Shown here piece after piece: positions 43,422 through 53,492 of a DNA stretch of 64,000 bases (position 1 is the stretch's first letter; the number at the start of each line of letters is the position of its first letter). This DNA comes from Actinomyces sp. (GTDB lineage Bacteria; Actinomycetota; Actinomycetes; Actinomycetales; Actinomycetaceae). The notes under the pieces are model-generated. The model was not told where the DNA came from and did not search any database. It worked only from the letters and a program-made list of their open reading frames with translations. A program made the translations under genes and the position numbers. The stretch lies in the NCBI RefSeq assembly GCF_030524025.1, contig NZ_JAUNHI010000007.1:1-64000 (forward strand). Reading direction: 5' to 3'.

Positions 43422-43916
43422 GTGGGCCAGGCCGAGCACGACACCCGCCTGATGGGCGCCCACCGCGCCACCGAGCAGGCCGGCGAGCTGGCCGACGAGC
43501 TCCTCGAGCACATCTGCGGCATCCGCAGGCCCGCCGGCAGCGAGCTCCACGGCTCCTGGCAGGGAGAACGGGCGGTCCTCCACCACCTCGACCACACCGG
43601 CTCGAGCTCCTCACCGGGCGAGCTCGCCCAGGCCCTGCGCCTCAGCTCGGCGCGGATCGCCAACATACTCAAGACCCTCGAGCACAAGGGCCTCATCGAA
43701 CGCCTCCACGACACCCGCGACCGGCGCCGCGTCCTGGTCCAGCTCACCGAGCACGGGGCGCAGACCGTCGCACGTCTCAAGCGCGAGGCCCTGACCGCCC
43801 TGGGTGGCCTCATCGAGGCCCTGGGCGAGCCCGACGGCGCCGAGCTGGTCCGCATCGTCGGACGCATCCGCAGCCTCATCGACGCAGGCGCCATCGCCCC
43901 GCCCCCGCCCGGCTAG
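43422..43916 (+). CDS. MarR-family regulator
   Basis: MarR-type winged-helix regulator of 164 residues. The DNA-binding part is SSSPGELAQALRLSSARIAN followed by the wing KGLIERLHDTRDRRRVLVQL. GTG 43422 has GGAGGAG directly upstream. It is followed after 130 bases by the two-gene ABC exporter, so it most likely controls the exporter; tandem palindromes upstream are the candidate operators. Ligand unknown. Confidence 0.92.
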   Translation: MGQAEHDTRLMGAHRATEQAGELADELLEHICGIRRPAGSELHGSWQGERAVLHHLDHTGSSSSPGELAQALRLSSARIANILKTLEHKGLIERLHDTRDRRRVLVQLTEHGAQTVARLKREALTALGGLIEALGEPDGAELVRIVGRIRSLIDAGAIAPPPPG

Positions 43917-44046
43917 GCGGGGCGCCTGCCCACCTCTGACGGCCGCCCCGACGGCCGGGCCATCGCACCCCCTGCGTCGTCGACCGGCCCCGCACCCGAC
44001 CCACACCCGCAGCACGCGGCACCACGCACACAGGAAGGAGGACCGC

Positions 44047-45810
44047 ATGATCTCAGCGCTGTCCTACCTCAGCCGCCGAGAGCGGGCCATGGTCGCCCTC
44101 GCCCTCCTGTTCATCGTCATCCAGGTCTGGCTCGACCTGCGCCTGCCCGACTACATGTCGGCGATCACGACGCTCGTCCAGACCGAGGGCTCACAGATGA
44201 GCGAGATCCTCCGGCAAGGAGGCTGGATGCTCGCCTGCGCCCTGGGGTCGGTGGCCGCCAGCGTCATCGTGGGCTACCTCGCCGCGCACGTGGCCGCGGG
44301 CCTGGCCCGTACCCTGCGCACCGCTGTGTTCGAGCACTCCCTGGCCTTCTCCACCGCGGAGGTCTCCCGCTTCACCGCCGCCAGCCTCATCAACCGGGCC
44401 ACCAACGACATCACCCAGATCCAGAACGTCGTCGCCCAGGGCCTGCAGGCCATCGTCAAGGCCCCGATCCTGGCGACGTGGGCCGTGGTCAAGGTGGCGG
44501 GCAAGAGCTGGCAGTGGTCGGCCGCCACCGCCGTGGCGGTGCTTGTCCTGTGCATGATGCTCGGTGTCATCATCACCGTCGCCGTGCCCCGCTTCCGGCG
44601 GATCCAGGGCCTGACCGACGTGCTCAACCGCGTCACGCGCGAGCACCTGACCGGCATCCGCGTCGTGCGGGCCTACAACGCCGAGGCCTACCAGGAGGCG
44701 GCCTTCGCCCGGGCCAACGACGAGATCACGGGCACCAACCTGACCGCCCACCGCGTCTTGGCCGTCATGAGCCCGGGGATGAGCCTGATCAACGCCGGCC
44801 TGGCCCTGGCGGTCTACACCATCGGAGCCCACCTCATCAACGACGCGGCCCGGCCCGCGCGCCTGGGCCTGTTCGCCGACATGGTCGTCTTCTCCAACTA
44901 CGCCATGCAGGTCATCATGGCCTTCATGCTCCTGACCATGGTCTTCATCCTGCTGCCCCGCGCGCAGGTGGCGGCCACCCGCGTCCGCCAGGTCATCGAC
45001 ACCGTCCCGGCCGTCGTCGACGCCCCCTCGACCACCGCCTCCGCACAGCGCGGAGGCTCGATCGTCCTGGAGGACGTCTCCTTCCGCTACCCCGACGCCG
45101 CGGCCGACTGCCTGACCGGGGTGTCTCTGAGCGCCGCCCCCGGCGAGACGGTGGCGATCATCGGCGCCACCGGATCGGGCAAGACGAGCCTGGTCGACCT
45201 CGTGCCCCGCTTCCACGACGTGACCGCCGGACGCGTGCTCGTCGACGGCGTCGATGTGCGCGACTACCCGCTCGAGGAGCTGCGCTCGCGGATCGGGTAC
45301 GTCCCCCAGCGCTCCTACCTTTTCTCCGGCACCATCGCCTCCAACATCGACTACCCCGGCCAGGGCGCCGACCCCGAGGCGCGGCAGCGGGTCGTGCGGG
45401 CCGTGGCCACTGCGCAGTCCACCGACTTCGTCACGGCCAAGGAGGGCGGCTACGACGCCGAGGTCACCCAGGGGGGCACGAACCTGTCGGGAGGCCAGCG
45501 CCAGCGCCTGTCGATCGCCCGGGCCCTGGCGGCCGAGCCCGAGATCCTCATCTTCGACGACTCCTTCTCGGCGCTGGACTACGCCACCGACCGCGCCCTG
45601 CGCCAGGCACTGGCGCAGCGATCGCCGCGCGCCACGACCCTCGTGGTCGCCCAGCGCATCGGCACGATCCGCCACGCCGACCGCATCGTCGTCCTGGAGG
45701 CGGGACGGGTCGTGGGACAGGGCACCCACGACGAGCTGCTCGCCACCTGCCCGACCTACCAGGAGATCGCCCGCTCCCAGCTGACCGAGGAGGAGCTGCG
45801 CCATGGCTGA
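44047..45810 (+). CDS. Heterodimeric ABC exporter, degenerate-site subunit
   Basis: Half-transporter of 587 residues: six helices (about 10-310) fused to an ATPase domain (about 345-575). Walker A is IIGATGSGKTS, signature NLSGGQRQRLSIARAL, and Walker B ILIFDDSFSALD has Asp where the catalytic Glu normally stands, marking a degenerate ATP site as in BmrC/TM287-type heterodimers. GGAAGGAGG serves ATG 44047. The partner gene overlaps by eight bases. Multidrug or lipid export is inferred from the MarR context. Confidence 0.94.
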   Translation: MISALSYLSRRERAMVALALLFIVIQVWLDLRLPDYMSAITTLVQTEGSQMSEILRQGGWMLACALGSVAASVIVGYLAAHVAAGLARTLRTAVFEHSLAFSTAEVSRFTAASLINRATNDITQIQNVVAQGLQAIVKAPILATWAVVKVAGKSWQWSAATAVAVLVLCMMLGVIITVAVPRFRRIQGLTDVLNRVTREHLTGIRVVRAYNAEAYQEAAFARANDEITGTNLTAHRVLAVMSPGMSLINAGLALAVYTIGAHLINDAARPARLGLFADMVVFSNYAMQVIMAFMLLTMVFILLPRAQVAATRVRQVIDTVPAVVDAPSTTASAQRGGSIVLEDVSFRYPDAAADCLTGVSLSAAPGETVAIIGATGSGKTSLVDLVPRFHDVTAGRVLVDGVDVRDYPLEELRSRIGYVPQRSYLFSGTIASNIDYPGQGADPEARQRVVRAVATAQSTDFVTAKEGGYDAEVTQGGTNLSGGQRQRLSIARALAAEPEILIFDDSFSALDYATDRALRQALAQRSPRATTLVVAQRIGTIRHADRIVVLEAGRVVGQGTHDELLATCPTYQEIARSQLTEEELRHG

Positions 45811-47611
45811 CCACAGCACCGAGGCCATCGACCTCGACCCCGTCCAGCCGCGCCGCTCGGCCCCCCGGCGGCCCATGGGCGTGCGCGCGGGCTTCACCCA
45901 CTACCTGCGCCCCCACGCCCCGACCATCGGGGTCGCCACCGTCATGGCGGCCGGGGGAGCGGCCCTCAACCTCGTGGGCCCCTCGACGCTCGCCGACATC
46001 ACTGACCTCGTCACCGAGGGGCTGGCGACCTCGATCGACCTGGAGGCGATCGGCTCCCTCGCGGCCCTGCTCGCCGCCCTCTACACGGCCGGCTTCCTGC
46101 TGTCCTTCGCCCAGGGCTACCTCATGGCCGGGGTCGTGCAGTCCTCGACCCGGGCCATGCGCAACGACATCGCGCGCAAGATCAACCGGCTCCCCCTGTC
46201 CTACCTCGACACCCGTTCCACCGGTGACGTCCTGTCGCGCGTGACCAACGACGTCGACACCGTCGCCCAGTCGATGAACCAGAGCCTGACCTCGCTTGTG
46301 TCCTCCCTGACCCTCCTGCTGGGCTCGGCGGCCATGATGCTGTGGACCAACTGGATCATGGGGCTGTCGGGCATCGTGACCGTCCTGGCCGGTGCGGCGG
46401 TCATGAGCGCGCTCATGCGGCGCTCCCAGCGCTACTACTCCGAGCAGCAGGTCCGCCTGGGCGCCCTCAACGGGCACATCGAGGAGACCTACGGCGGCTT
46501 CACCGTGGTCAAGGCCTTCGGGGGAGAGCGGCGCGCCGCCGACCTCCTGCGCGAGCACAACGAGGCCCTGTACTCGGTGGCCTGGAGGAGCCAGTTTCTC
46601 TCGGGGCTCATGATGCCGATCATGATCTTCATCGGGAACCTCGCCTATGTCGTCGTGTGCATCGTCGGCGCGGTCCTGGCGCTGCGGGGCACGATCAGCT
46701 TCGGGGTCATCGTGGCCTTCATGATCTACGTGCGCCTGTTCACCCAGCCGCTGCAGGCCCTGGCTCAGACGGCCGCCACCCTCCAGCCCATGATCGCCGG
46801 GGCGCGGCGCGTCTTCAGCCTCCTGAGCGAGCGCGAGATGGGTCCCGACGGCGAGCTCGTGCCCGACCCGGCACAGGCCTGCGGTGAGATCGTCGTCAGC
46901 CACCTGCGCTTCGGCTACAACCCCGAGCGCACGATCCTCACGGACTTCTCGGCGCGGGTCGCCCCCGGCCAGAAGGTCGCCATCGTCGGCCCGACCGGGG
47001 CGGGCAAGACCACGATCGTCAACCTCCTCATGCGCTTCTACGAGGCCGACCACGGCACGATCACCATCGACGGCACCTCGGTGCGCCGGATGAGCCGGGC
47101 CGGCCTGCGCGAGCTGTTCGCCATGGTGCTCCAGGACACCTGGACCTTCCAAGGCACCCTGCGCGACAACCTCGTCTACAACCGGCAGGGGGTCTCCCAG
47201 GAGCGTCTCGACGAGGTCTGCGCGGCCACCGGCCTGACCGACCTTGTGCGCAGGCTGCCCCAGGGCTACGACACGGTCCTGGACGAGGCCACCAGCCTGT
47301 CGGCCGGCCAGAAGCAGCTGATCACGATCGCCCGGGCGATGATCAAGGACGCGCCCCTGCTCATCCTCGACGAGGCGACCTCCTCGGTCGACACGCGCAC
47401 CGAGGCGGTGGTCCAGGAGGCGATGGACCGACTCATGAGCGGACGGACCTCCTTCGTCATCGCCCACCGCCTGTCCACCATCAGGAACTCCGACCTCATC
47501 CTCGTGCTCGAGGGCGGCGACGTCGTGGAGTCCGGCACCCACGACGAGCTGATCGCCCTGGGGGGCGCCTACGCCGAGCTCTACAACAGCCAGTTCGAGC
47601 CCGCCGCGTGA
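45803..47611 (+). CDS. Heterodimeric ABC exporter, consensus-site subunit
   Basis: Half-transporter of 602 residues with six helices and an ATPase domain. Walker A is IVGPTGAGKTT, signature SLSAGQKQLITIARAM (Ala replaces the first Gly of SGG), and Walker B LLILDEATSSVD has the catalytic Glu. The complementary arrangement with the previous protein (Glu here, Asp there) supports a heterodimer with one active hydrolysis site. An N-terminal polar stretch of about 35 residues precedes the first helix. GAGGAGG lies before ATG 45803. Confidence 0.94.
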   Translation: MADHSTEAIDLDPVQPRRSAPRRPMGVRAGFTHYLRPHAPTIGVATVMAAGGAALNLVGPSTLADITDLVTEGLATSIDLEAIGSLAALLAALYTAGFLLSFAQGYLMAGVVQSSTRAMRNDIARKINRLPLSYLDTRSTGDVLSRVTNDVDTVAQSMNQSLTSLVSSLTLLLGSAAMMLWTNWIMGLSGIVTVLAGAAVMSALMRRSQRYYSEQQVRLGALNGHIEETYGGFTVVKAFGGERRAADLLREHNEALYSVAWRSQFLSGLMMPIMIFIGNLAYVVVCIVGAVLALRGTISFGVIVAFMIYVRLFTQPLQALAQTAATLQPMIAGARRVFSLLSEREMGPDGELVPDPAQACGEIVVSHLRFGYNPERTILTDFSARVAPGQKVAIVGPTGAGKTTIVNLLMRFYEADHGTITIDGTSVRRMSRAGLRELFAMVLQDTWTFQGTLRDNLVYNRQGVSQERLDEVCAATGLTDLVRRLPQGYDTVLDEATSLSAGQKQLITIARAMIKDAPLLILDEATSSVDTRTEAVVQEAMDRLMSGRTSFVIAHRLSTIRNSDLILVLEGGDVVESGTHDELIALGGAYAELYNSQFEPAA

Positions 47612-47635
47612 GCGGCACCCACCGGGCGACCTGGG

Positions 47636-47653
47636 CCCGGCCTCAAGGCCGGG
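47636..47653 (+). terminator. Stem-loop between exporter operon and phoH
   Basis: CCCGGCC (47636-47642) and GGCCGGG (47647-47653) pair across a TCAA loop. It follows the exporter stop by 24 bases and precedes the phoH -10 box TAGACT (47666-47671). No T-run is present; termination is inferred. Confidence 0.5.
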
Positions 47654-47679
47654 ACGAGGTGCCGGTAGACTCCGAGGCG

Positions 47680-48758
<1,079 letters not shown>

Positions 48759-48762
<4 letters not shown>

Positions 48763-49217
48763 CCACCGAGGTGCTCAACGAGACCGAGACCCCCATCGAC
48801 GGGGCCGAGTTCGCCGCACTGGCCGACCACGTCCTGCGCGCGCTGCACGTCAACCCCCTGGCCGAGCTCAACATCCTGTTCATCGACCCCGAGCCGATGG
48901 CCGAGCTCCACCTGCGCTGGCTCGACCTGCCCGGCCCCACCGACGTGATGAGCTTCCCCATGGACGAGTTGCGCCCGGGCAGCGCCGAGGAGGAGACCCC
49001 GGCCGGGATGCTGGGCGACGTCGTCCTGTGCCCGCAGGTGGCCGCGACCCAGGCGCTCGAGGCGGGGCACTCGGCGGTCGAGGAGATGCTGCTGCTGACC
49101 GTCCACGGCATCCTCCATCTGCTCGGCTTCGACCACGCCGAGCCCGAGGAGAAGAAGGAGATGTTCGACCTCCAGCGCAAGCTCCTCCTCACCTTCCTGG
49201 CGGAGCGGGGCGCATGA
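48759..49217 (+). CDS. ybeY: Endoribonuclease YbeY
   Basis: YbeY of 152 residues, a metal-dependent endoribonuclease in 16S rRNA 3' maturation and ribosome quality control. The zinc motif is HGILHLLGFDH (His-X3-His-X5-His) and the upstream block TDVMSFPMDEL is conserved. ATGA overlaps join it to phoH before and corC after, giving tight stoichiometric coupling. Confidence 0.96.
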
Positions 49218-50512
49218 GCGGCACGCCCGTCGTGCTGCTGGTCCTGGCCGCCGTCCTCGTCCTGGCCCTGGGCGCCGCCCTGTCGGCGGGGGAGGCCGCC
49301 CTGGTCCGCATGACGCGCGCCGCCGCCGAGGACCTCGTCGAGGACGGCCGCCGCGGAGCCGCTCGGGTGGCGGCCCTGGCCGACCGGCGCCCCCAGGTCC
49401 TGGCCGGCCTGGCCGCCGTGCGCGTGGCCATCGACATGCTCGGCGCCGTCCTGCTCACCCTGGCCCTGGCCGGCGTGCTCGACTCCTGGTGGCAGGTGCT
49501 GTGCGGCGCGGTCCTCCTCAACGCCGTGGTCCTGGGCGTCCTCGTGGGCCTGTCGCCGCGCTCGGCGGGCCGGCGCAACCCCGCGGGTGTCCTGCTCGTC
49601 CTGGCCCCGCTGCTCGAGCGGATCGACTCCCTGGGTACCCCCTGGCGGTGGCTGGAGACGCGCTACGGCCGCGCGGCGACCCTGACCGACGCCGAGGCCC
49701 GCGCCGAGGTCACCGAGGACCTGCGCGAGATGATCGACGAGATCGGTGACTCCGAGTCCATTGACCACGAGGACCGCGAGATGATGCGCTCGGTGGTCGA
49801 GCTCGGGCAGACCCTCGTGCGCGAGGTCATGGTGCCGCGCACCGACATGGTGACCATCGGCGCCCACAAGCCCGCCTCGGCGGCCATGCGCCTGTTCGTG
49901 CGTTCGGGCTACTCCCGGGTGCCCGTGGTGGGGGAGGACGCCGACGACGTGCGCGGCCTGGTCTACCTCAAGGACGTCCTGCGCCGTCTGTCCGAGCACC
50001 CCGAGCACGGGGAGCGTCCGGTGTCGTCCTTCGTGCGCGAGCCGGTCTACGTCCCGGAGACCAAGCCGGCCGACGACCTGCTGCGTGAGATGCAGACCGG
50101 GCACGTCCACATGGCCCTGGCCGTCGACGAGTACGGCGGCATCGCCGGCCTGGTCACCATGGAGGACCTCCTCGAGGAGGTCGTCGGCGAGCTGACCGAC
50201 GAGCACGACCCCGCCGAGCCGGAGGTCGAGGACCTGGGCGAGGGCCGCTTCCGGGTGCCCGTGCGCCTGGGCCTGGACGAGCTCGGCGCCCTGTTCGACC
50301 TGGAGATCGACGACGACGACGTCGACACCGCCGGCGGGCTGCTGGCCAAGGCCATCGGGCGCGTCCCCCTGCCGGGCGCCGCCGGTCGGGCCCAGGGCGT
50401 CCAGCTCCTGGCCGAGGAGGCCGTGGGCCGGCGCCGTCAGGTGGCCACCCTCGTGGCCAGCCGTGCCGCTGCCGCCGACGGCCCCGATGACGGAGGAGAC
50501 TCAAGTCCATGA
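49214..50512 (+). CDS. corC: CNNM/CorC-family membrane protein
   Basis: Hemolysin C/CorC-type protein of 432 residues: a DUF21 membrane domain (three to four helices before residue 135), a CBS pair (about 200-325, with [13 protein letters not shown] and [19 protein letters not shown]), and a C-terminal CorC_HlyC domain (about 335-420, [14 protein letters not shown]). Family members take part in Mg2+/Co2+ efflux. It is joined to ybeY and era by ATGA overlaps. The gene name is by family position only. Confidence 0.9.
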   Translation: MSGTPVVLLVLAAVLVLALGAALSAGEAALVRMTRAAAEDLVEDGRRGAARVAALADRRPQVLAGLAAVRVAIDMLGAVLLTLALAGVLDSWWQVLCGAVLLNAVVLGVLVGLSPRSAGRRNPAGVLLVLAPLLERIDSLGTPWRWLETRYGRAATLTDAEARAEVTEDLREMIDEIGDSESIDHEDREMMRSVVELGQTLVREVMVPRTDMVTIGAHKPASAAMRLFVRSGYSRVPVVGEDADDVRGLVYLKDVLRRLSEHPEHGERPVSSFVREPVYVPETKPADDLLREMQTGHVHMALAVDEYGGIAGLVTMEDLLEEVVGELTDEHDPAEPEVEDLGEGRFRVPVRLGLDELGALFDLEIDDDDVDTAGGLLAKAIGRVPLPGAAGRAQGVQLLAEEAVGRRRQVATLVASRAAAADGPDDGGDSSP

Positions 50513-51588
50513 CGAACGACCCGACCGCGGCAGGGACCGCGGCCCCCGCCCCGCCCCGCTTCCTCAGCGACGAGGAGCTGATGAACGGGCCCAACGCCCT
50601 GGAGGACGAGGACCTCGACGCCGAGCCGGCTGCCTCGACCCGCGCCGAGATCATCGTGCCCCCGGTGCCCGAGGGCTTCCGCGCAGGCTTCGCCTGCCTC
50701 GTGGGGCGCCCGAATGCCGGCAAGTCCACCCTGACCAACGCCCTGGTCGGCACCAAGGTGGCCATCACCTCGGGGCGTCCCCAGACCACCCGCCACAATG
50801 TGCGCGGCGTCGTCCACCGCGAGCACGCCCAGCTCGTCCTGGTCGACACCCCCGGCCTGCACCGGCCCCGCACCCTGCTGGGCAAGCGTCTCAACAACCT
50901 CGTGCGCGAGACCCTCACCGATGTCGACGTCATCGCCCTGTGCATCCCGGCCGATGAGAAGGTCGGACCCGGGGACCGCTTCATCGCCCGGGACATCGCC
51001 GACCTGGGCACCCCGGTCGTGGCGGTGGTCACCAAGTCCGACACCGTGCCACGCGCCCGCCTGGCCGCACAGCTGCTGGCCGTCGACGAGCTGGGCGACT
51101 GGGCCGACATCGTCCCGGTCTCGGCGGTGGCCGGCGAGCAGGTCGACGTCCTGACCGAGGTTCTCATCTCCCACCTGCCGGCCTCCCCGCCGCTGTACCC
51201 CACCGGGGAGGTCACCGATGAGCCGCAGGCCGTCATGATCGCCGAGCTCGTGCGCGAGGCGGCTCTTGAGGGCGTGCGCGACGAGCTGCCGCACTCCCTG
51301 GCCGTCGTCGTCGACGAGATCGTCGACCCGCAGGCCGCCGACCACGACGGCTCCCAGGTCAAGGGAACCGGCCGCCGCCTGCAGGTGCGTGTCAGTCTCG
51401 TGGTCGAGCGCGACTCCCAGAAGGCGATCATCATCGGGCGCGGGGGAGCCCGCCTCAAAGACATCGGGGTCAGGGCCCGCCGGGGCATCGAGGAGCTCGT
51501 GGGCCGCAAGGTGTACCTCGACCTGCACGTGCGCACCGCCAAGGACTGGCAGTCCGACCCCAAGGCGCTGGCCCGGCTCGGGTTCTAG
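50509..51588 (+). CDS. era: GTPase Era
   Basis: Ribosome-assembly GTPase of 359 residues binding near the 16S rRNA 3' end. G1 is GRPNAGKST, G2 region TSGRPQTTRH, G3 DTPGL, G4 VTKSD; the KH domain follows (IIIGRGGARLKDIGVRARRG). An N-terminal acidic extension of about 55 residues (PRFLSDEELMNGPNALEDED) is longer than in E. coli Era. ATG 50509 overlaps the corC stop. Last gene of the phoH-ybeY-corC-era unit. Confidence 0.97.
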   Translation: MTNDPTAAGTAAPAPPRFLSDEELMNGPNALEDEDLDAEPAASTRAEIIVPPVPEGFRAGFACLVGRPNAGKSTLTNALVGTKVAITSGRPQTTRHNVRGVVHREHAQLVLVDTPGLHRPRTLLGKRLNNLVRETLTDVDVIALCIPADEKVGPGDRFIARDIADLGTPVVAVVTKSDTVPRARLAAQLLAVDELGDWADIVPVSAVAGEQVDVLTEVLISHLPASPPLYPTGEVTDEPQAVMIAELVREAALEGVRDELPHSLAVVVDEIVDPQAADHDGSQVKGTGRRLQVRVSLVVERDSQKAIIIGRGGARLKDIGVRARRGIEELVGRKVYLDLHVRTAKDWQSDPKALARLGF

Positions 51589-51606
51589 GACCGGTACAGG
51601 ACAGGC

Positions 51607-53394
51607 GTGCGTCGTCGCCCCAGGCCCCGGGCCCAGCCCGCCCGCCTGAGCGCAGCCGAGCTGCGCTCGGGGTGGCGGTGGCTGCGTGCCTTCCCCCTGC
51701 GCTCCTGGCGGCTTCTGCGCACGATGTGGGTCAAGGACCCCCGGCACAGCCTGCTCGTCGTCCTGGCCCTGGCCGCGCTGGCCGGCGTCCTGGCGGTCCT
51801 GGGCGCCGGCGGCACGGAGATCAGCGAGATCCTGGCCACCGTCGTCCTGGGCGCCCTCGTCCTGGCCGTCTCCCGGGACCACCGCACCGTGGGCGCGGTC
51901 GTCGTCACCGTCCTGTCGCTCAGCCTCGTGGGGACTCTGGCCGGACCGCGCTGGACGCCCGAGCCACTGACCACCGACATGACGCCGGTGACCTCCGATA
52001 CGCGAATCGGCGGGGACGTGCTGACCACCCCGGTGGGCGCCTACGAGATCGAGACCGTCACGGTCACGGTCACCCAGGCCGACGGGCGCACGGTGCCCGC
52101 CCTCCTGCGACGACCGGTGGGGGCGCGCACTCCCACCCCGGGGGTCGTCTTCCTCCACGGCGCGGGCACCCAGAGCATCGAGGGCTTCGCCGAGCAGGCA
52201 TCCGCCCTGGCCTCGGCCGGGATCACCACGCTCGTGCCGACCAAGCCGATGGAGGACTACTCGACCACGGTCCGGGACTACCCGGCCATGGCCGAGGACT
52301 ACCAGCGCTCGGTGGACTACCTGCGCTCCCTCGACGGCGTTGCCCCCGGGCGCGTGGGCCTGTACGCCGAGTCCGAGGGCGGCTACCCGGGGGTCGTCCT
52401 GGCCGCACGCGACCAGCGGACCGCCTTCCTCGTGCTGGCCTCGGCGCCGGTGGTCGAGCTGCGGCGTCAGGCGACCTTCGCCGCCGGCTCCTATCTCGAG
52501 CGCGTGGGGGTGCCCTCGCCCCTGCTCACCATCATCGCCCGGGTGCTGGGCAGCCAGGACATGCCGGGCGGCGGCTTCGACTACGCCGACTTCGACGCCC
52601 GTCCCTACGAGGAGCAGGTCAGCGCCCCGGTCCTCATGGTCTACGGCGCCGGCGACGACTCGATGCCCCTGGTCCAAGGGCCCCTGACAATCCGCCAGTC
52701 CCTGGCGGTCAACGGCAACACGGCGCTGACGGTGCGCTACTACGAGGGCGCCAACCACGGCCTCAAGCTGGGTGCGAGCACCGAGGGGGCCTTGGCGCCG
52801 GGCGTCGCCCGCGACCTGGCCCGCTGGGTCAACGGCCTGCCGATCACCGCCGAGGCCCTGCCCCACGTGGCCGGCGCGGCCCCCGTCCAGGAGTACTGGG
52901 CGCGGGCCCCCGGGCCCACCCGCTGGTACGCCTCAGGCGACCTCATGCTGGCGGCCCTGGCCCTGGGCCTGGGCCTCATGGTGCTGTCCACCGCCGTGTG
53001 GCTGGCGGGCCAGGGGCCGCGGCTGCGCGGCAGGCGGGGCCTGCACCTGCCCGACCCCCTGGGCCGGTGGACGGCCTCCCTGTGCCTGAGCGTCGTGGCC
53101 GCCTGGGTGCTCTACCTCGCCTACATCTGGGCGGTGGTCGCCCTGGCGATGAGCTACCGGACCAACCACTGGCTGTCCTACGGGGGATGGCTGCTGGCCC
53201 AGGCCACCGCGCTGGGCTCGGTCGTCCTCCTGGTCAAGCTCGTCCAACGGGCGCTGGCCATGCGCACCGGCCCGCCGGGCGCAACCGTGACGATCACCGC
53301 CCCGGGCCGGGTGGTCCTTGCCTCGGCGGTCACCGGCGCCGTCATTTTGCTCATCGCGCTGTCTTACTGGGGGCTGTTCCCCATGCTCGTGTGA
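51607..53394 (+). CDS. Membrane-embedded alpha/beta hydrolase
   Basis: Protein of 595 residues with two to three N-terminal helices (about 48-115), an alpha/beta hydrolase domain (about 140-420) and four C-terminal helices (about 440-595). The nucleophile elbow is LYAESEGGYPG (Ser in AESEG), the oxyanion strand VVFLHGAGTQS, the acid near VYGAGDDSMPL and the catalytic His in EGANHGLKLG. Substrate unknown; a surface-facing esterase or acyl-hydrolase is plausible. GTG 51607 lies six bases after TACAGG, 18 bases after era. Confidence 0.82.
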   Translation: MRRRPRPRAQPARLSAAELRSGWRWLRAFPLRSWRLLRTMWVKDPRHSLLVVLALAALAGVLAVLGAGGTEISEILATVVLGALVLAVSRDHRTVGAVVVTVLSLSLVGTLAGPRWTPEPLTTDMTPVTSDTRIGGDVLTTPVGAYEIETVTVTVTQADGRTVPALLRRPVGARTPTPGVVFLHGAGTQSIEGFAEQASALASAGITTLVPTKPMEDYSTTVRDYPAMAEDYQRSVDYLRSLDGVAPGRVGLYAESEGGYPGVVLAARDQRTAFLVLASAPVVELRRQATFAAGSYLERVGVPSPLLTIIARVLGSQDMPGGGFDYADFDARPYEEQVSAPVLMVYGAGDDSMPLVQGPLTIRQSLAVNGNTALTVRYYEGANHGLKLGASTEGALAPGVARDLARWVNGLPITAEALPHVAGAAPVQEYWARAPGPTRWYASGDLMLAALALGLGLMVLSTAVWLAGQGPRLRGRRGLHLPDPLGRWTASLCLSVVAAWVLYLAYIWAVVALAMSYRTNHWLSYGGWLLAQATALGSVVLLVKLVQRALAMRTGPPGATVTITAPGRVVLASAVTGAVILLIALSYWGLFPMLV

Positions 53395-53492
53395 CCGGGC
53401 GCGCCACAGGGCCGGCCGCGATGCGGCATTGCGGGCCGGTGTGCGCGACACTGGTTGCCAACGCACCGGACCGATCAGCGAAGGACACCGCA

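Noticed and set aside
51672-53492. N-terminal extension of putA by about 600 codons
   Set aside because: The extension overlaps the membrane hydrolase in another frame and is low-complexity; the ATG at 53493 has the family start.
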